Below are positions 1 to 5,966 of a stretch of 6,649 bases of DNA, piece after piece. The notes under the pieces are model-generated. The model had not been told where the DNA came from and searched no databases. It worked only from the letters and a program-made list of their open reading frames with translations. How positions within the stretch are numbered: position 1 is the stretch's first letter; every line of letters begins with the position of its first letter. This DNA is from an uncultured Fidelibacterota bacterium. GTDB taxonomy: Bacteria > Fidelibacterota > Marinisomatia > Marinisomatales > TCS55. The translations under genes were made by a program, and so were the position numbers. Where the stretch lies: positions 1-6,649 of the forward strand of contig CAJWGZ010000055.1 of NCBI GenBank assembly GCA_913041075.1. The letters run 5' to 3'.

Positions 1-19
1 GGCCTCGGAGGTAATGTAA
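1..19 (+). CDS. rplN: Large ribosomal subunit protein uL14, last five codons only
   Basis: Partial gene, cut by the window edge. Reading from base 2 gives Ala-Ser-Glu-Val-Met and then TAA at 17-19. This resembles the usual C-terminus of L14 (…LAPEVL/V), with Ser in place of the common Pro. rplN directly precedes rplX in bacterial spc operons, so position and residues agree. Its stop shares one A with the rplX start (TAATG), and its last codons contain the rplX ribosome binding site. L14 is a 50S protein that binds 23S rRNA near the subunit interface. Only five residues are visible, so the call rests mostly on gene order. Confidence 0.75.
7..12 (+). promoter_or_regulatory. Shine-Dalgarno site for rplX
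   Basis: GGAGGT lies six bases upstream of the rplX ATG at 19, inside the last codons of rplN. It is a near-perfect anti-SD match and supports the ATG at 19. The ATG at 14 is in the rplN frame and is followed at once by TAA. Confidence 0.8.
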
Positions 20-327
20 TGCGCATTCGTAAAGGAATGAAAGTTCGTGTAATTAAAGGTAATCACAAAGGTTCAGAAGGAAAGATACTTTTCGTTTTTC
101 CTAAGGATAACAAAGCTATAGTTGAAGGTGTGAATTTTATTAAACGTGCAGTACGTCCTACTCAAAATAATCCTAGTGGGGGATATACAGAAAAAGAAGC
201 ACCAATCCATTTATCAAATCTTATGCTAGTTCAAAAAGGTCAAACTACTCGGATAGGCTTTAAAGTACTTGACGATGGATCAAAAGTGAGGATCGGTAAA
301 AAGACCGGCGAAGAAGTAGAGTTATAA
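19..327 (+). CDS. rplX: Large ribosomal subunit protein uL24
   Basis: L24 is an early-assembly 50S protein that binds domain I of 23S rRNA near the exit of the peptide tunnel. The 102-residue product has the usual family length. It opens with a KOW motif (about residues 5-32: MKVRVIKGNHKGSEGKI), followed by the L24-specific stretch containing VEGVNFIKRAVRPTQ and then KEAPIHLSNLML. The C-terminal part (about 77-98) has RIGFKVLDDGSKVRIGKKTGE, typical of bacterial L24. The start is the ATG within TAATG at the end of rplN, behind a strong GGAGGT, so translation is probably coupled to rplN. rplE begins two bases after the stop. Confidence 0.97.
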   Translation: MRIRKGMKVRVIKGNHKGSEGKILFVFPKDNKAIVEGVNFIKRAVRPTQNNPSGGYTEKEAPIHLSNLMLVQKGQTTRIGFKVLDDGSKVRIGKKTGEEVEL

Positions 328-329
328 TT

Positions 330-986
330 ATGGCGAAAGAAAGTAAAACAGTTAAGAATAAAGATAGCAAGACTAAAAAGAAAACTACGCAGTCAACAAC
401 TGTTGGCTATATACCAAATTTACATAACAGATATTTAGACGAGGTAATACCCAGTTTGACAAAAAGATTTAGTTATAAAAATATTATGGAAGTTCCCAAG
501 CTAGCCACGATATCAATAAATATGGGTGTTGGTGACGCAAAAGTGAATCCAAAAGCTCTTGAAAGCGCAATTGATGAGCTAACAATGATTTCTGGCCAAA
601 AGCCTGTAGTTACTCTTTCAAAAAAAGATATTTCAAATTTTAAGGTTCGTAGAGGATTCCCTGTGGGTTGTAAAGTGACAATGCGCGGTAACAGAATGTA
701 TGATTTTTTTGAACGTTTAATAACTGTAGCCCTGCCAAGAACGAGGGACTTCAGGGGGCTTTCATTCAAATCTTTTGATAAGAGAGGTAATTTTAATTTT
801 GGTGTAAAAGAGCAAATAATTTTCACTGAAATTAATTATGATAAGATTGATAGTATACGAGGTATGGATATTAATATTACCACTACTGCGACCAGCGATG
901 ATGAGGCCTATTGGCTGCTAAAAGAATTTGGATTTCCTTTAATGGACAAGCCGCGAAAATCAGAAGAAACTATTGAGGTCGCCTAA
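330..986 (+). CDS. rplE: Large ribosomal subunit protein uL5, with extended N-terminus
   Basis: L5 binds 5S rRNA with L18 in the central protuberance of the 50S subunit and contacts the P-site tRNA. The family core runs from about residue 27 (YIPNLHNRYLDEV) through VPKLATISINMGVGDA (56-71), SKKDISNFKVRRGFPVGCKVT, LPRTRDFRGLSFKSFD, GVKEQIIFTEINYDKID and RGMDINITTTA to LLKEFGFPLM near residue 205. At 218 residues it is longer than the usual 180 or so. About 25 Lys/Ser/Thr-rich residues precede the core, and about 13 residues (206-218, acidic at the end) follow it. ATG 330 opens with MAKES. The only plausible later in-frame starts lie inside the conserved core, so the extension looks real. No good Shine-Dalgarno is visible, and coupling to rplX two bases upstream is likely. 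The stop overlaps the rpsN start by one base. Confidence 0.97.
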   Translation: MAKESKTVKNKDSKTKKKTTQSTTVGYIPNLHNRYLDEVIPSLTKRFSYKNIMEVPKLATISINMGVGDAKVNPKALESAIDELTMISGQKPVVTLSKKDISNFKVRRGFPVGCKVTMRGNRMYDFFERLITVALPRTRDFRGLSFKSFDKRGNFNFGVKEQIIFTEINYDKIDSIRGMDINITTTATSDDEAYWLLKEFGFPLMDKPRKSEETIEVA

Positions 987-1171
987 TGGCTAAAAAATCT
1001 TTAATATATAAATCCAAAAGAAAACCGAAATTCTCAACAAGGGGTTACAATCGGTGTTTCAATTGTGGTCGTCCTGCTGGGTTTATGCGAAAATTTGGTT
1101 TATGCAGGATTTGTTTTCGAGAAATGGCCTTAAAGGGTGAAATACCCGGTGTTACAAAAGCGAGTTGGTAG
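986..1171 (+). CDS. rpsN: Small ribosomal subunit protein uS14, zinc-binding short form
   Basis: S14 sits in the head of the 30S subunit next to S3, S10 and S19. This is the 61-residue 'type Z' form with an intact zinc ribbon: Cys24-x2-Cys27 and Cys40-x2-Cys43 (CFNCGRP … GLCRICFRE). It ends with the typical GEIPGVTKASW. The long, cysteine-free form found in E. coli is about 100 residues, so the paralogue type is clear. The start ATG shares its A with the rplE stop. GAGG at 975-978 lies seven bases upstream and supports this start. Confidence 0.97.
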   Translation: MAKKSLIYKSKRKPKFSTRGYNRCFNCGRPAGFMRKFGLCRICFREMALKGEIPGVTKASW

Positions 1172-1176
1172 GGGAG
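1170..1176 (+). promoter_or_regulatory. Shine-Dalgarno site deciding the rpsH start
   Basis: AGGGGAG lies nine bases upstream of ATG 1186, overlapping the rpsN stop codon. It favours the rpsH start at 1186 over the in-frame TTG at 1165, which lies inside rpsN and has no such site. The ATG at 1179 is in another frame and meets TGA at once. Confidence 0.7.
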
Positions 1177-1185
1177 AAATGTGAT

Positions 1186-1584
1186 ATGACTATGACCGAT
1201 CCTACAGCAGATTTACTCACTCGTATTCGTAATGGCTTAGCCGTTAATAAGCGCTGGGTTGATGTTCCTTCTTCAAAAATGAAAAAAAGAATTGTATTTA
1301 TTCTAAAAGAAGAGAGCTATATCGAAGATTTCTTATTCATTAAAGATGATATTAATGAATTCATTCGAATATTCCTCAAATATGATTATCAAGGTAAACC
1401 TGTAATTACCAGAATAAACAGGGTCAGTAAGCCAGGGTACCGAGTTTATGTAGAATGTTCAAAAATACCTCGTGTACTTGATGGCCTTGGGATCTCAATA
1501 CTATCTACTTCAAAAGGTGTAATTTCGAATAAGGTTGCTAAAAAATTAGGAATCGGTGGCGAAGTTATATGTAATGTATGGTAA
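1186..1584 (+). CDS. rpsH: Small ribosomal subunit protein uS8
   Basis: S8 is a primary 16S rRNA-binding protein that organises the central domain of the 30S subunit. In E. coli it also represses the spc operon by binding its mRNA. From ATG 1186 the product has 132 residues, the family norm, and begins MTMTDPTADLLTRIRNG, matching the E. coli-type MSMQDPIADMLTRIRNG. The C-terminal RNA-binding signature is intact: GLGISILSTSKGVISNKVAKK followed by GIGGEVICNVW (about 100-132). SKPGYRVYVE at 81-90 is also typical. An in-frame TTG at 1165 would add seven residues inside rpsN and is rejected. ATG 1192 is a possible minor alternative, two codons later. Confidence 0.96.
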   Translation: MTMTDPTADLLTRIRNGLAVNKRWVDVPSSKMKKRIVFILKEESYIEDFLFIKDDINEFIRIFLKYDYQGKPVITRINRVSKPGYRVYVECSKIPRVLDGLGISILSTSKGVISNKVAKKLGIGGEVICNVW

Positions 1585-1588
1585 TTGA

Positions 1589-2134
1589 ATGTCAAGAATA
1601 GGAAAACAACCAATTTCAATACCTGAAGGTGTCAATATAGACGTCAAGGAAAGCTTGGTAACTGTGAAAGGACCTAAGGGTTCTGTGGACATCGATGTTC
1701 ATAAAGATATGGTTTTGCATGTTAAAGATGGTTCTTTAAGTGTTACAAGACCATCGGATAATCGTGGCCATCGATCCTTGCATGGTACGACCCGCATGAT
1801 CTTGCATAATGGTATTATTGGTGTTTCAGATGGATTTGAAAAAGAACTGGAAATTCATGGAATTGGGTATCAGGCAAAAATGCAGGGAAATCGATTAATA
1901 CTTACTTTAGGGTTTTCTCATGAAATTCATTTTGATCCCCCTGAAAAAATTTCAATAACAGCAAATCGTACTGAGATAAAAGTATCTGGAATTGACAAAC
2001 AGTTAGTTGGTGAAGTCTCTGCCAAGATTAGGTCATTTAGGAAGCCAGAACCATATAAAGGGAAAGGCATCCGTTATAAAGGTGAGTATGTTAGATCCAA
2101 ACAAGGTAAGACAGTCGGTGGGGGTGAAGATTGA
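1589..2134 (+). CDS. rplF: Large ribosomal subunit protein uL6
   Basis: L6 is a two-domain 50S protein near the sarcin-ricin loop and the GTPase-associated region, needed late in subunit assembly. The 181-residue product starts with MSRIGKQPISIPEGV and contains VKGPKG (about 26-31), RGHRSLHGTTRMIL (59-72), the second-domain ELEIHGIGYQAKMQGN (87-101) and LGFSHEI (107-113). It carries the C-terminal signature SGIDKQLVGEVSAKIRSF then RKPEPYKGKGIRYKGE (151-166). No clear Shine-Dalgarno precedes ATG 1589; it follows the rpsH stop by four bases, so re-initiation is likely. The TGA stop overlaps the rplR TTG by four bases (TTGA). Confidence 0.97.
   Translation: MSRIGKQPISIPEGVNIDVKESLVTVKGPKGSVDIDVHKDMVLHVKDGSLSVTRPSDNRGHRSLHGTTRMILHNGIIGVSDGFEKELEIHGIGYQAKMQGNRLILTLGFSHEIHFDPPEKISITANRTEIKVSGIDKQLVGEVSAKIRSFRKPEPYKGKGIRYKGEYVRSKQGKTVGGGED
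2120..2127 (+). promoter_or_regulatory. Shine-Dalgarno site supporting the TTG start of rplR
   Basis: GGGGGTGA differs from the ideal GGAGGTGA at one base and lies just upstream of TTG 2131. It supports TTG as the true start. The first in-frame ATG would be at residue 25, inside the conserved rRNA-binding N-terminus. Confidence 0.7.
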
Positions 2135-2502
2135 GCAAGTTAACAAAAATAAAAGCCAGGACTTTGCGTCGCAGAAACCGCAGTAAACGTAAAATTAATG
2201 ATATGTCTGATTATCCCAGAATGGTGGTAAGTCGAAGTTTAAAAAATATACAAGCACAGATAATTGATGATTTAACTGGTAAAACATTAGTAGCTGTCAC
2301 ATCCTCTGACAAAAGTATTAGAGCTGATATTGATAAGGTGAGCAGTAAGACTGAGCAAAGTAAAATTGTGGGAACCGCAATTGCAAAAAAAGCCAAAGAA
2401 AAGAAAATCAAAGAGGTTTGGTTTGATCGAAATGGTTACCCTTATACAGGCCGTGTTCGGGCAATGGCTGATGCGGCTAGAAAAACTGGGTTGAAATTCT
2501 AG
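2131..2502 (+). CDS. rplR: Large ribosomal subunit protein uL18
   Basis: L18 binds 5S rRNA together with L5 and anchors it in the central protuberance. The 123-residue product has a basic N-terminal tail (about residues 3-22, TLRRRNRSKRK), then YPRMVVSRSLKNIQAQIIDD (28-47) and GKTLVAVTSSDK (50-61). The C-terminal signature is VWFDRNGYPYTGRVRAMADAARKTGLKF (96-123), close to the family consensus [26 protein letters not shown]. The start is TTG, in a four-base overlap with the rplF stop behind a good ribosome binding site. Length is normal for the family (about 117-123). Confidence 0.96.
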   Translation: MSKLTKIKARTLRRRNRSKRKINDMSDYPRMVVSRSLKNIQAQIIDDLTGKTLVAVTSSDKSIRADIDKVSSKTEQSKIVGTAIAKKAKEKKIKEVWFDRNGYPYTGRVRAMADAARKTGLKF

Positions 2503-2503
2503 T

Positions 2504-2510
2504 AAAGGAG
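2504..2510 (+). promoter_or_regulatory. Shine-Dalgarno site supporting the TTG start of rpsE
   Basis: AAAGGAG lies in the 14-base gap between rplR and rpsE, six bases before TTG 2517. This optimal spacing is the main evidence for the non-ATG start of rpsE. Confidence 0.8.
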
Positions 2511-2516
2511 AAAAAG

Positions 2517-3020
2517 TTGTCAATAATTAATCCAGCAGAATTAGACCTTAAAGAAGAAGCAGTTGTGCGTATCAATCGTGTTGCAAAAGTTACGTCCAGA
2601 GGTAAAAGATTTAGTTTCTCTACTATAGTTGTTGTTGGCGATGGCATGGGTCATGTAGGCGTGGGATTAGGCAAAGCAAATGAAGTTATATCTAGTATTT
2701 CGAAAGCGAAGGATAAAGCTAAGCGGAACATCTTCAAGTCGACTATCATTAATGGTACTATTCCCCATAAAATCGTTGGCAGGTACGGAGCCAGTAGGGT
2801 TTTATTAAAACCTGCCGCACCAGGTACGGGTATTATAGCAGGTGCTCCAGTACGTGCTGTAATGGAACAAGTTGGCGTGAATAATATTTTGACTAAAAGA
2901 TATGGATCTAGTAATCCAATGAATATTGTTCGGGCAACAATTAATGCACTAGAAAATTTGCAGGATGCCGTTAAAATTGCAAATAAGCGTGGTATAAAAA
3001 TAAAAGATGTATTCACCTGA
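2517..3020 (+). CDS. rpsE: Small ribosomal subunit protein uS5
   Basis: S5 lies on the solvent side of the 30S subunit at the mRNA entry channel and affects decoding accuracy. The 167-residue product has the double-stranded-RNA-binding-like N-terminal domain (about 14-80: VVRINRVAKVTSRGKRFSFS, VVVGDGMGHVGVGLGKANEV). The C-terminal domain follows with TIPHKIVGRYGASRVLLKPA, APGTGIIAGAPVRAVMEQVGV (101-121) and YGSSNPMNIVRATINAL (129-145). Length matches E. coli S5. The start is TTG 2517 with AAAGGAG at ideal distance. The usual GDGNGHVG is GDGMGHVG here, a mild substitution. The TGA stop precedes the rpmD ATG by one base. Confidence 0.97.
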   Translation: MSIINPAELDLKEEAVVRINRVAKVTSRGKRFSFSTIVVVGDGMGHVGVGLGKANEVISSISKAKDKAKRNIFKSTIINGTIPHKIVGRYGASRVLLKPAAPGTGIIAGAPVRAVMEQVGVNNILTKRYGSSNPMNIVRATINALENLQDAVKIANKRGIKIKDVFT

Positions 3021-3021
3021 T

Positions 3022-3216
3022 ATGGCCAAAACAAAACAACAGACGCTGAAAATTACGCAAGTTAAAAGCAGGATTGGCTATAAGAAAAAAGCAAAAGCTA
3101 CATTGGATGCGATGGGCATAAAAAAAATGAATCAGACTGTAGAATTACCGGATAATCCAGCAATAAGGGGCATGATAAAAAAAATTGAATATCTTATTAG
3201 AGTAGAAGATAATTAA
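3022..3216 (+). CDS. rpmD: Large ribosomal subunit protein uL30
   Basis: L30 is a small 50S protein absent from some bacteria. From ATG 3022 the product has 64 residues. It contains LKITQVKSRIGYKKKAKATLDAMG (about 9-32), GIKKMNQTVELPDNPAIRGM (32-51) and ends LIRVEDN. These match the family pattern KITQVRSxIG…LGLRRxNxTVExxDTPAIRGM. The MAK-type start at 3022 is preferred. An in-frame ATG at 3007 would add five residues (MYSPD) inside the end of rpsE. Neither has a convincing ribosome binding site, so coupling to rpsE is likely. The stop shares one A with rplO. Confidence 0.94.
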   Translation: MAKTKQQTLKITQVKSRIGYKKKAKATLDAMGIKKMNQTVELPDNPAIRGMIKKIEYLIRVEDN

Positions 3217-3656
3217 TGAAACTACTTTCTTTAAAGCCAAGTAAAGGTGCGACTCAGAGCAAAAAACGGCCTGGTCGGGGAAATGGCTCAGGTTTGGGAC
3301 GTACAGCTGGCCGAGGTGAAAAAGGATACCATGCCAGAAGTGGTAGCAAAAACCGTTCATGGTTCGAAGGTGGACAAATGCCGATCCATAGACGATTACC
3401 TAAAAGAGGTTTTTCTAATTCTCTATTTCGTAAAACCTATCAAGTAGTGAACATACAAGCCATTAATGAACTTGGTTTAGAGACTGTAGATGCACAAATA
3501 TTGCAGGAAAAAGGATTGGTGCGATCTGCTTTACAACCAATCAAAATTTTGGGTGATGGTAATATTGAAAATTCTGTAAAAGTCACAGCTAGTTGCTTTA
3601 GCAAATCAGCAAAAGAAAAAATTGAGCAGGCAGGAGGCAGTGTCGAAGTACAGTGA
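3216..3656 (+). CDS. rplO: Large ribosomal subunit protein uL15
   Basis: L15 is an assembly-stage 50S protein with a long basic N-terminal extension that threads through 23S rRNA. The 146-residue product shows this Gly/Arg/Lys-rich tail: KKRPGRGNGSGLGRTAGRG (16-34), RSG at 41-43, WFEGGQMPIHRRLPKRGF (49-66). The globular domain contains PIKILGDGNIENSVKVTASC and FSKSAKEKIEQAGGSVEVQ (128-146). All are typical of bacterial L15. ATG 3216 shares a base with the rpmD stop, and only a weak GAAG (3205-3208) precedes it. The TGA stop overlaps the secY GTG start by four bases (GTGA). Confidence 0.97.
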   Translation: MKLLSLKPSKGATQSKKRPGRGNGSGLGRTAGRGEKGYHARSGSKNRSWFEGGQMPIHRRLPKRGFSNSLFRKTYQVVNIQAINELGLETVDAQILQEKGLVRSALQPIKILGDGNIENSVKVTASCFSKSAKEKIEQAGGSVEVQ

Positions 3657-4987
3657 TTGAAAAAATAAAAAATATGTTCAATATACCCGAGCTTAGAGGC
3701 AGAATTTTGTTCACTTTCGGCGTGCTGATCGTAGTTCGCGCGGGAGCGCATATTCCAATTCCAGGAATTAACAGTGATGCGTTAATGGATGCATTTCGAG
3801 CAATGCAAAGTCAGAATACACTTTTAGGGTTATTTAATATGTTCGCTGGTGGAGCGTTCCAAAAAGCTACACTTTTTGCACTAGGTATTATGCCATATAT
3901 AACCACTTCGATTATTTTTCAATTAATGGGTAGCGTTGTTCCATATTTTCAACGCTTGCAGAAAGAAGGAGAAGAAGGAAGAAAGAAGTTAACCCAACTG
4001 ACAAGGTATGGTACAGTTGGTGTCTCAATGCTCCAGGCATACAGCATTACAATTTTCCTTGAATCAATGACATCAAGTAATGGTATAGCAGTCGTTATAA
4101 ACCCTGGTATTGGATTTAAATTTGTTGCCATAGTTAGTATAGTGACGGGGACTTTGCTTCTAATGTGGCTCGGTGAAAGGATCACTGAACGTGGAATCGG
4201 CAATGGAATTTCTCTGATAATAATGGTAGGAATCGTTTCAATATTACCAAGTGTAATATTGAGTGAGATTACCCAAATAAGAGCTGGTCTACGAGGAATC
4301 CTTTCAGAGGTGATATTACTTGGAATTATGTTCGTAATTATCGCATTTGTTGTCCGACTTACTCAAGGTACAAGGAAAATTCCTGTGCAGTATGCGAAAC
4401 GTGTTGTTGGGCGTAAGATTTATGGTGGACAGGCTACGCATATACCATTGCGTGTGAATACTGCAGGTGTAATGCCAATAATTTTTGCACAATCAGTAAT
4501 GTTTATACCAAGTACAATCGCAATGTTTTTTCCTGAAAGCGAATTCATGCTAGGTTTAACACGCTGGTTTTCGTTCGACCATCCATTCTACTGGACTGTA
4601 TTTGGTCTAATGATCATATTTTTTACGTATTTTTATACGGCGATAGCATTTGATCCTGTTCAAGTTGCATCAAATATGAAACAGCACGGTGGGTTCATTC
4701 CTGGAGTGCGCCCCGGAAAAAAGACAGCCGAATTTATTGATAATATTTTAACCAGAGTGACCCTTCCAGGTTCAATCTTTCTCGCTGGAGTAGCAGTCTT
4801 CCCATTTGTGTTGATGAACGTAATGAATGTAGGATACGACCTCGCCTCTTTCTTTGGCGGTACGAGTCTATTAATTATTGTTGGTGTTGCCCTAGATACA
4901 TTGCAACAAATTGAATCACATCTACTTATGCGGCATTATGATGGTTTTCTTTCCAAGGGAAAGATTCGAGGCAGGAGACGTATGTAA
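3653..4987 (+). CDS. secY: Protein translocase channel subunit SecY
   Basis: SecY forms the inner-membrane channel, with SecE and SecG, that exports or inserts proteins driven by SecA or the ribosome. The 444-residue product has the ten-helix pattern. TM1 is around 17-35 and includes the plug-side IPIPGIN. TM2 covers LFALGIMPYITTSIIFQLMG (74-93). The cytoplasmic loop GEEGRKKLTQLTRYG (106-120) and TM5 after MWLGERITERGIGNGISLII (171-190) follow. The large cytoplasmic loop C4 is about 239-270 (RKIPVQYAKRVVGRKIYGG). Loop C5 carries GGFIPGVRPGKKT (346-358); its Arg353 matches the Arg of E. coli GIRPG that is important for SecA function. The basic C-terminus ends RHYDGFLSKGKIRGRRRM. The start is GTG 3653. 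AGGAGG at 3632-3637 is 15 bases away, rather far. ATG 3674 (residue 8) is a possible alternative. Confidence 0.97.
   Translation: MIEKIKNMFNIPELRGRILFTFGVLIVVRAGAHIPIPGINSDALMDAFRAMQSQNTLLGLFNMFAGGAFQKATLFALGIMPYITTSIIFQLMGSVVPYFQRLQKEGEEGRKKLTQLTRYGTVGVSMLQAYSITIFLESMTSSNGIAVVINPGIGFKFVAIVSIVTGTLLLMWLGERITERGIGNGISLIIMVGIVSILPSVILSEITQIRAGLRGILSEVILLGIMFVIIAFVVRLTQGTRKIPVQYAKRVVGRKIYGGQATHIPLRVNTAGVMPIIFAQSVMFIPSTIAMFFPESEFMLGLTRWFSFDHPFYWTVFGLMIIFFTYFYTAIAFDPVQVASNMKQHGGFIPGVRPGKKTAEFIDNILTRVTLPGSIFLAGVAVFPFVLMNVMNVGYDLASFFGGTSLLIIVGVALDTLQQIESHLLMRHYDGFLSKGKIRGRRRM
4973..4977 (+). promoter_or_regulatory. Shine-Dalgarno site for map
   Basis: AGGAG near the end of secY lies nine bases before ATG 4987. 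It supports a start at the TAATG junction with the secY stop. Confidence 0.7.
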
Positions 4988-5745
4988 TGGTTAGGGTAAG
5001 AACACGAAGAGAAATCGAACTTATTTCAGAAAGCGCACAGATCGTTGCTGATACACTTGATATGCTTTCAACAAAAGTAATTAGTGGTGTATCATTATTG
5101 GAACTGGACGCGCTAGCTGAGAAATTTATCCGTTCTCGTGGCGCTCGTCCAGCATTTAAAGGATATATGGGATTTCCAGCCACATTATGTATTTCCGTAG
5201 ATGATGAAGTTGTGCATGGTATCCCTTCTAATAGTAAACTTTCAGAGGGTCAAATTGTTGGAATTGATTGCGGTGCGGAAAAGAACGGATACTATGGCGA
5301 TTCAGCGCGTACATTTGCAATTGGTAATATTAGTGATAAAAACCGAGACTTGATGTTAACCACAGAAAAAGCTCTTACGCTTGGTATTAAACAGGCAAAG
5401 CCTGGCAATTATGTGTCGGACATCGGCCATGCGATACAATCTTTTGTAGAACCTAAAGGTTTTTCTATAGTACGTGAATTAGTCGGACATGGCATAGGTA
5501 CTCAACTGCATGAAGATCCCCAGGTACCAAATTACGGATTACCGGGTATGGGTGATGAGTTAAAAGAGGGTATGTGTCTTGCAATAGAGCCAATGATAAA
5601 CTGTGGTCGGAAAGAAGTTTACACTGCTGAAGATGGTTGGACTATTAAAACAAAAGATGGTTATAATTCAGCGCACTTTGAACATACAATAGCTATTCGT
5701 GAAAATGGTGCTGAAATTTTATCAAGAAGTCAATTAAATGGCTAA
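4987..5745 (+). CDS. map: Methionine aminopeptidase, type I
   Basis: Cytoplasmic metalloenzyme that removes the initiator methionine from nascent proteins when the second residue is small. The 252-residue product lacks extensions, as expected of the bacterial type Ia form. The five metal ligands of the family can be placed at Asp94 (VGIDCGAEKNGYYGD), Asp105 (GDSARTFAIG), His168 (ELVGHGIGTQLHEDP), Glu201 (LAIEPMIN) and Glu232 (SAHFEHTIAI). The catalytic histidines are His78 (DDEVVHGIP) and His175 (LHEDP). SAHFEHT replaces the commoner SAQxEHT, a variant I associate with Bacteroidota-like sequences. ATG 4987 overlaps the secY stop by one base. adk, which lies between secY and map in Bacillus-type operons, is absent. 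The 3' end overlaps infA by eight bases. Confidence 0.97.
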   Translation: MVRVRTRREIELISESAQIVADTLDMLSTKVISGVSLLELDALAEKFIRSRGARPAFKGYMGFPATLCISVDDEVVHGIPSNSKLSEGQIVGIDCGAEKNGYYGDSARTFAIGNISDKNRDLMLTTEKALTLGIKQAKPGNYVSDIGHAIQSFVEPKGFSIVRELVGHGIGTQLHEDPQVPNYGLPGMGDELKEGMCLAIEPMINCGRKEVYTAEDGWTIKTKDGYNSAHFEHTIAIRENGAEILSRSQLNG

Positions 5746-5965
5746 AGAAAAACCTATAACAATTGACGGTGTAATCACTGAAACTCTACCTAGTGCTATG
5801 TTTAGGGTTGAAGTTGAAATAGGAGGTGAAAAACATGAGGTTTTAGCACATGTATCAGGAAAAATGAGAATGTATTACATTAAAATTCTTCCCGGTGATG
5901 TTGTGACCTTGGAAATATCGCCATATGATCTGAATCGCGGAAGAATTGTTTATCGACAAAAATAA
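5738..5965 (+). CDS. infA: Translation initiation factor IF-1
   Basis: IF1 is a single OB-fold (S1-like) protein that binds the 30S A site and works with IF2 and IF3 during initiation. The 75-residue product starts MAKEKPITIDGVITETLPSAMFRVEVE and contains AHVSGKMRMYYIKILPGDVV (37-56) and the C-terminal SPYDLNRGRIVYRQK (61-75). The family is usually 72 residues. The extra three fall in the turn after FRVEVE, where EIGGEKHEVLAH replaces ENGHVVTAH-type sequence. ATG 5738 lies in the last codons of map, so the genes overlap by eight bases in different frames. Only a poor purine run precedes it, so coupling to map is likely. Confidence 0.96.
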   Translation: MAKEKPITIDGVITETLPSAMFRVEVEIGGEKHEVLAHVSGKMRMYYIKILPGDVVTLEISPYDLNRGRIVYRQK

Positions 5966-5966
5966 T

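Noticed and set aside
293..308. A small hairpin (CGGT/ACCG stem with a six-base A-rich loop) shortly before the rplE start, where E. coli has its S8 repressor site
   Set aside because: The stem is only four to five pairs, lies wholly inside rplX coding sequence and does not show the S8-binding helix features. Chance is the simplest explanation.
473..826. 117-codon open frame on the minus strand within rplE
   Set aside because: It lies fully inside a clear L5 gene, shows no family motif, and such antisense frames are common in AT-rich coding DNA.
1165..1185. Longer rpsH starting at TTG 1165
   Set aside because: It would add seven residues inside rpsN with no homology. ATG 1186 has a good ribosome binding site and gives the standard S8 N-terminus and length.
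2651..3034. 127-codon open frame on the minus strand within rpsE
   Set aside because: Shadow of a certain S5 gene with no recognisable domain; its hydrophobic look follows from reverse-complementing Lys/Asn-rich codons.
3247..3447. 66-codon plus-strand frame inside rplO
   Set aside because: Out-of-frame reading of the Gly/Arg-rich L15 tail with no family match.
3961..3986. Purine-rich run in secY resembling repeated GAAGGA units
   Set aside because: It encodes the conserved SecY loop KEGEEGRKK, so the bias is explained by the protein and is not a repeat element.
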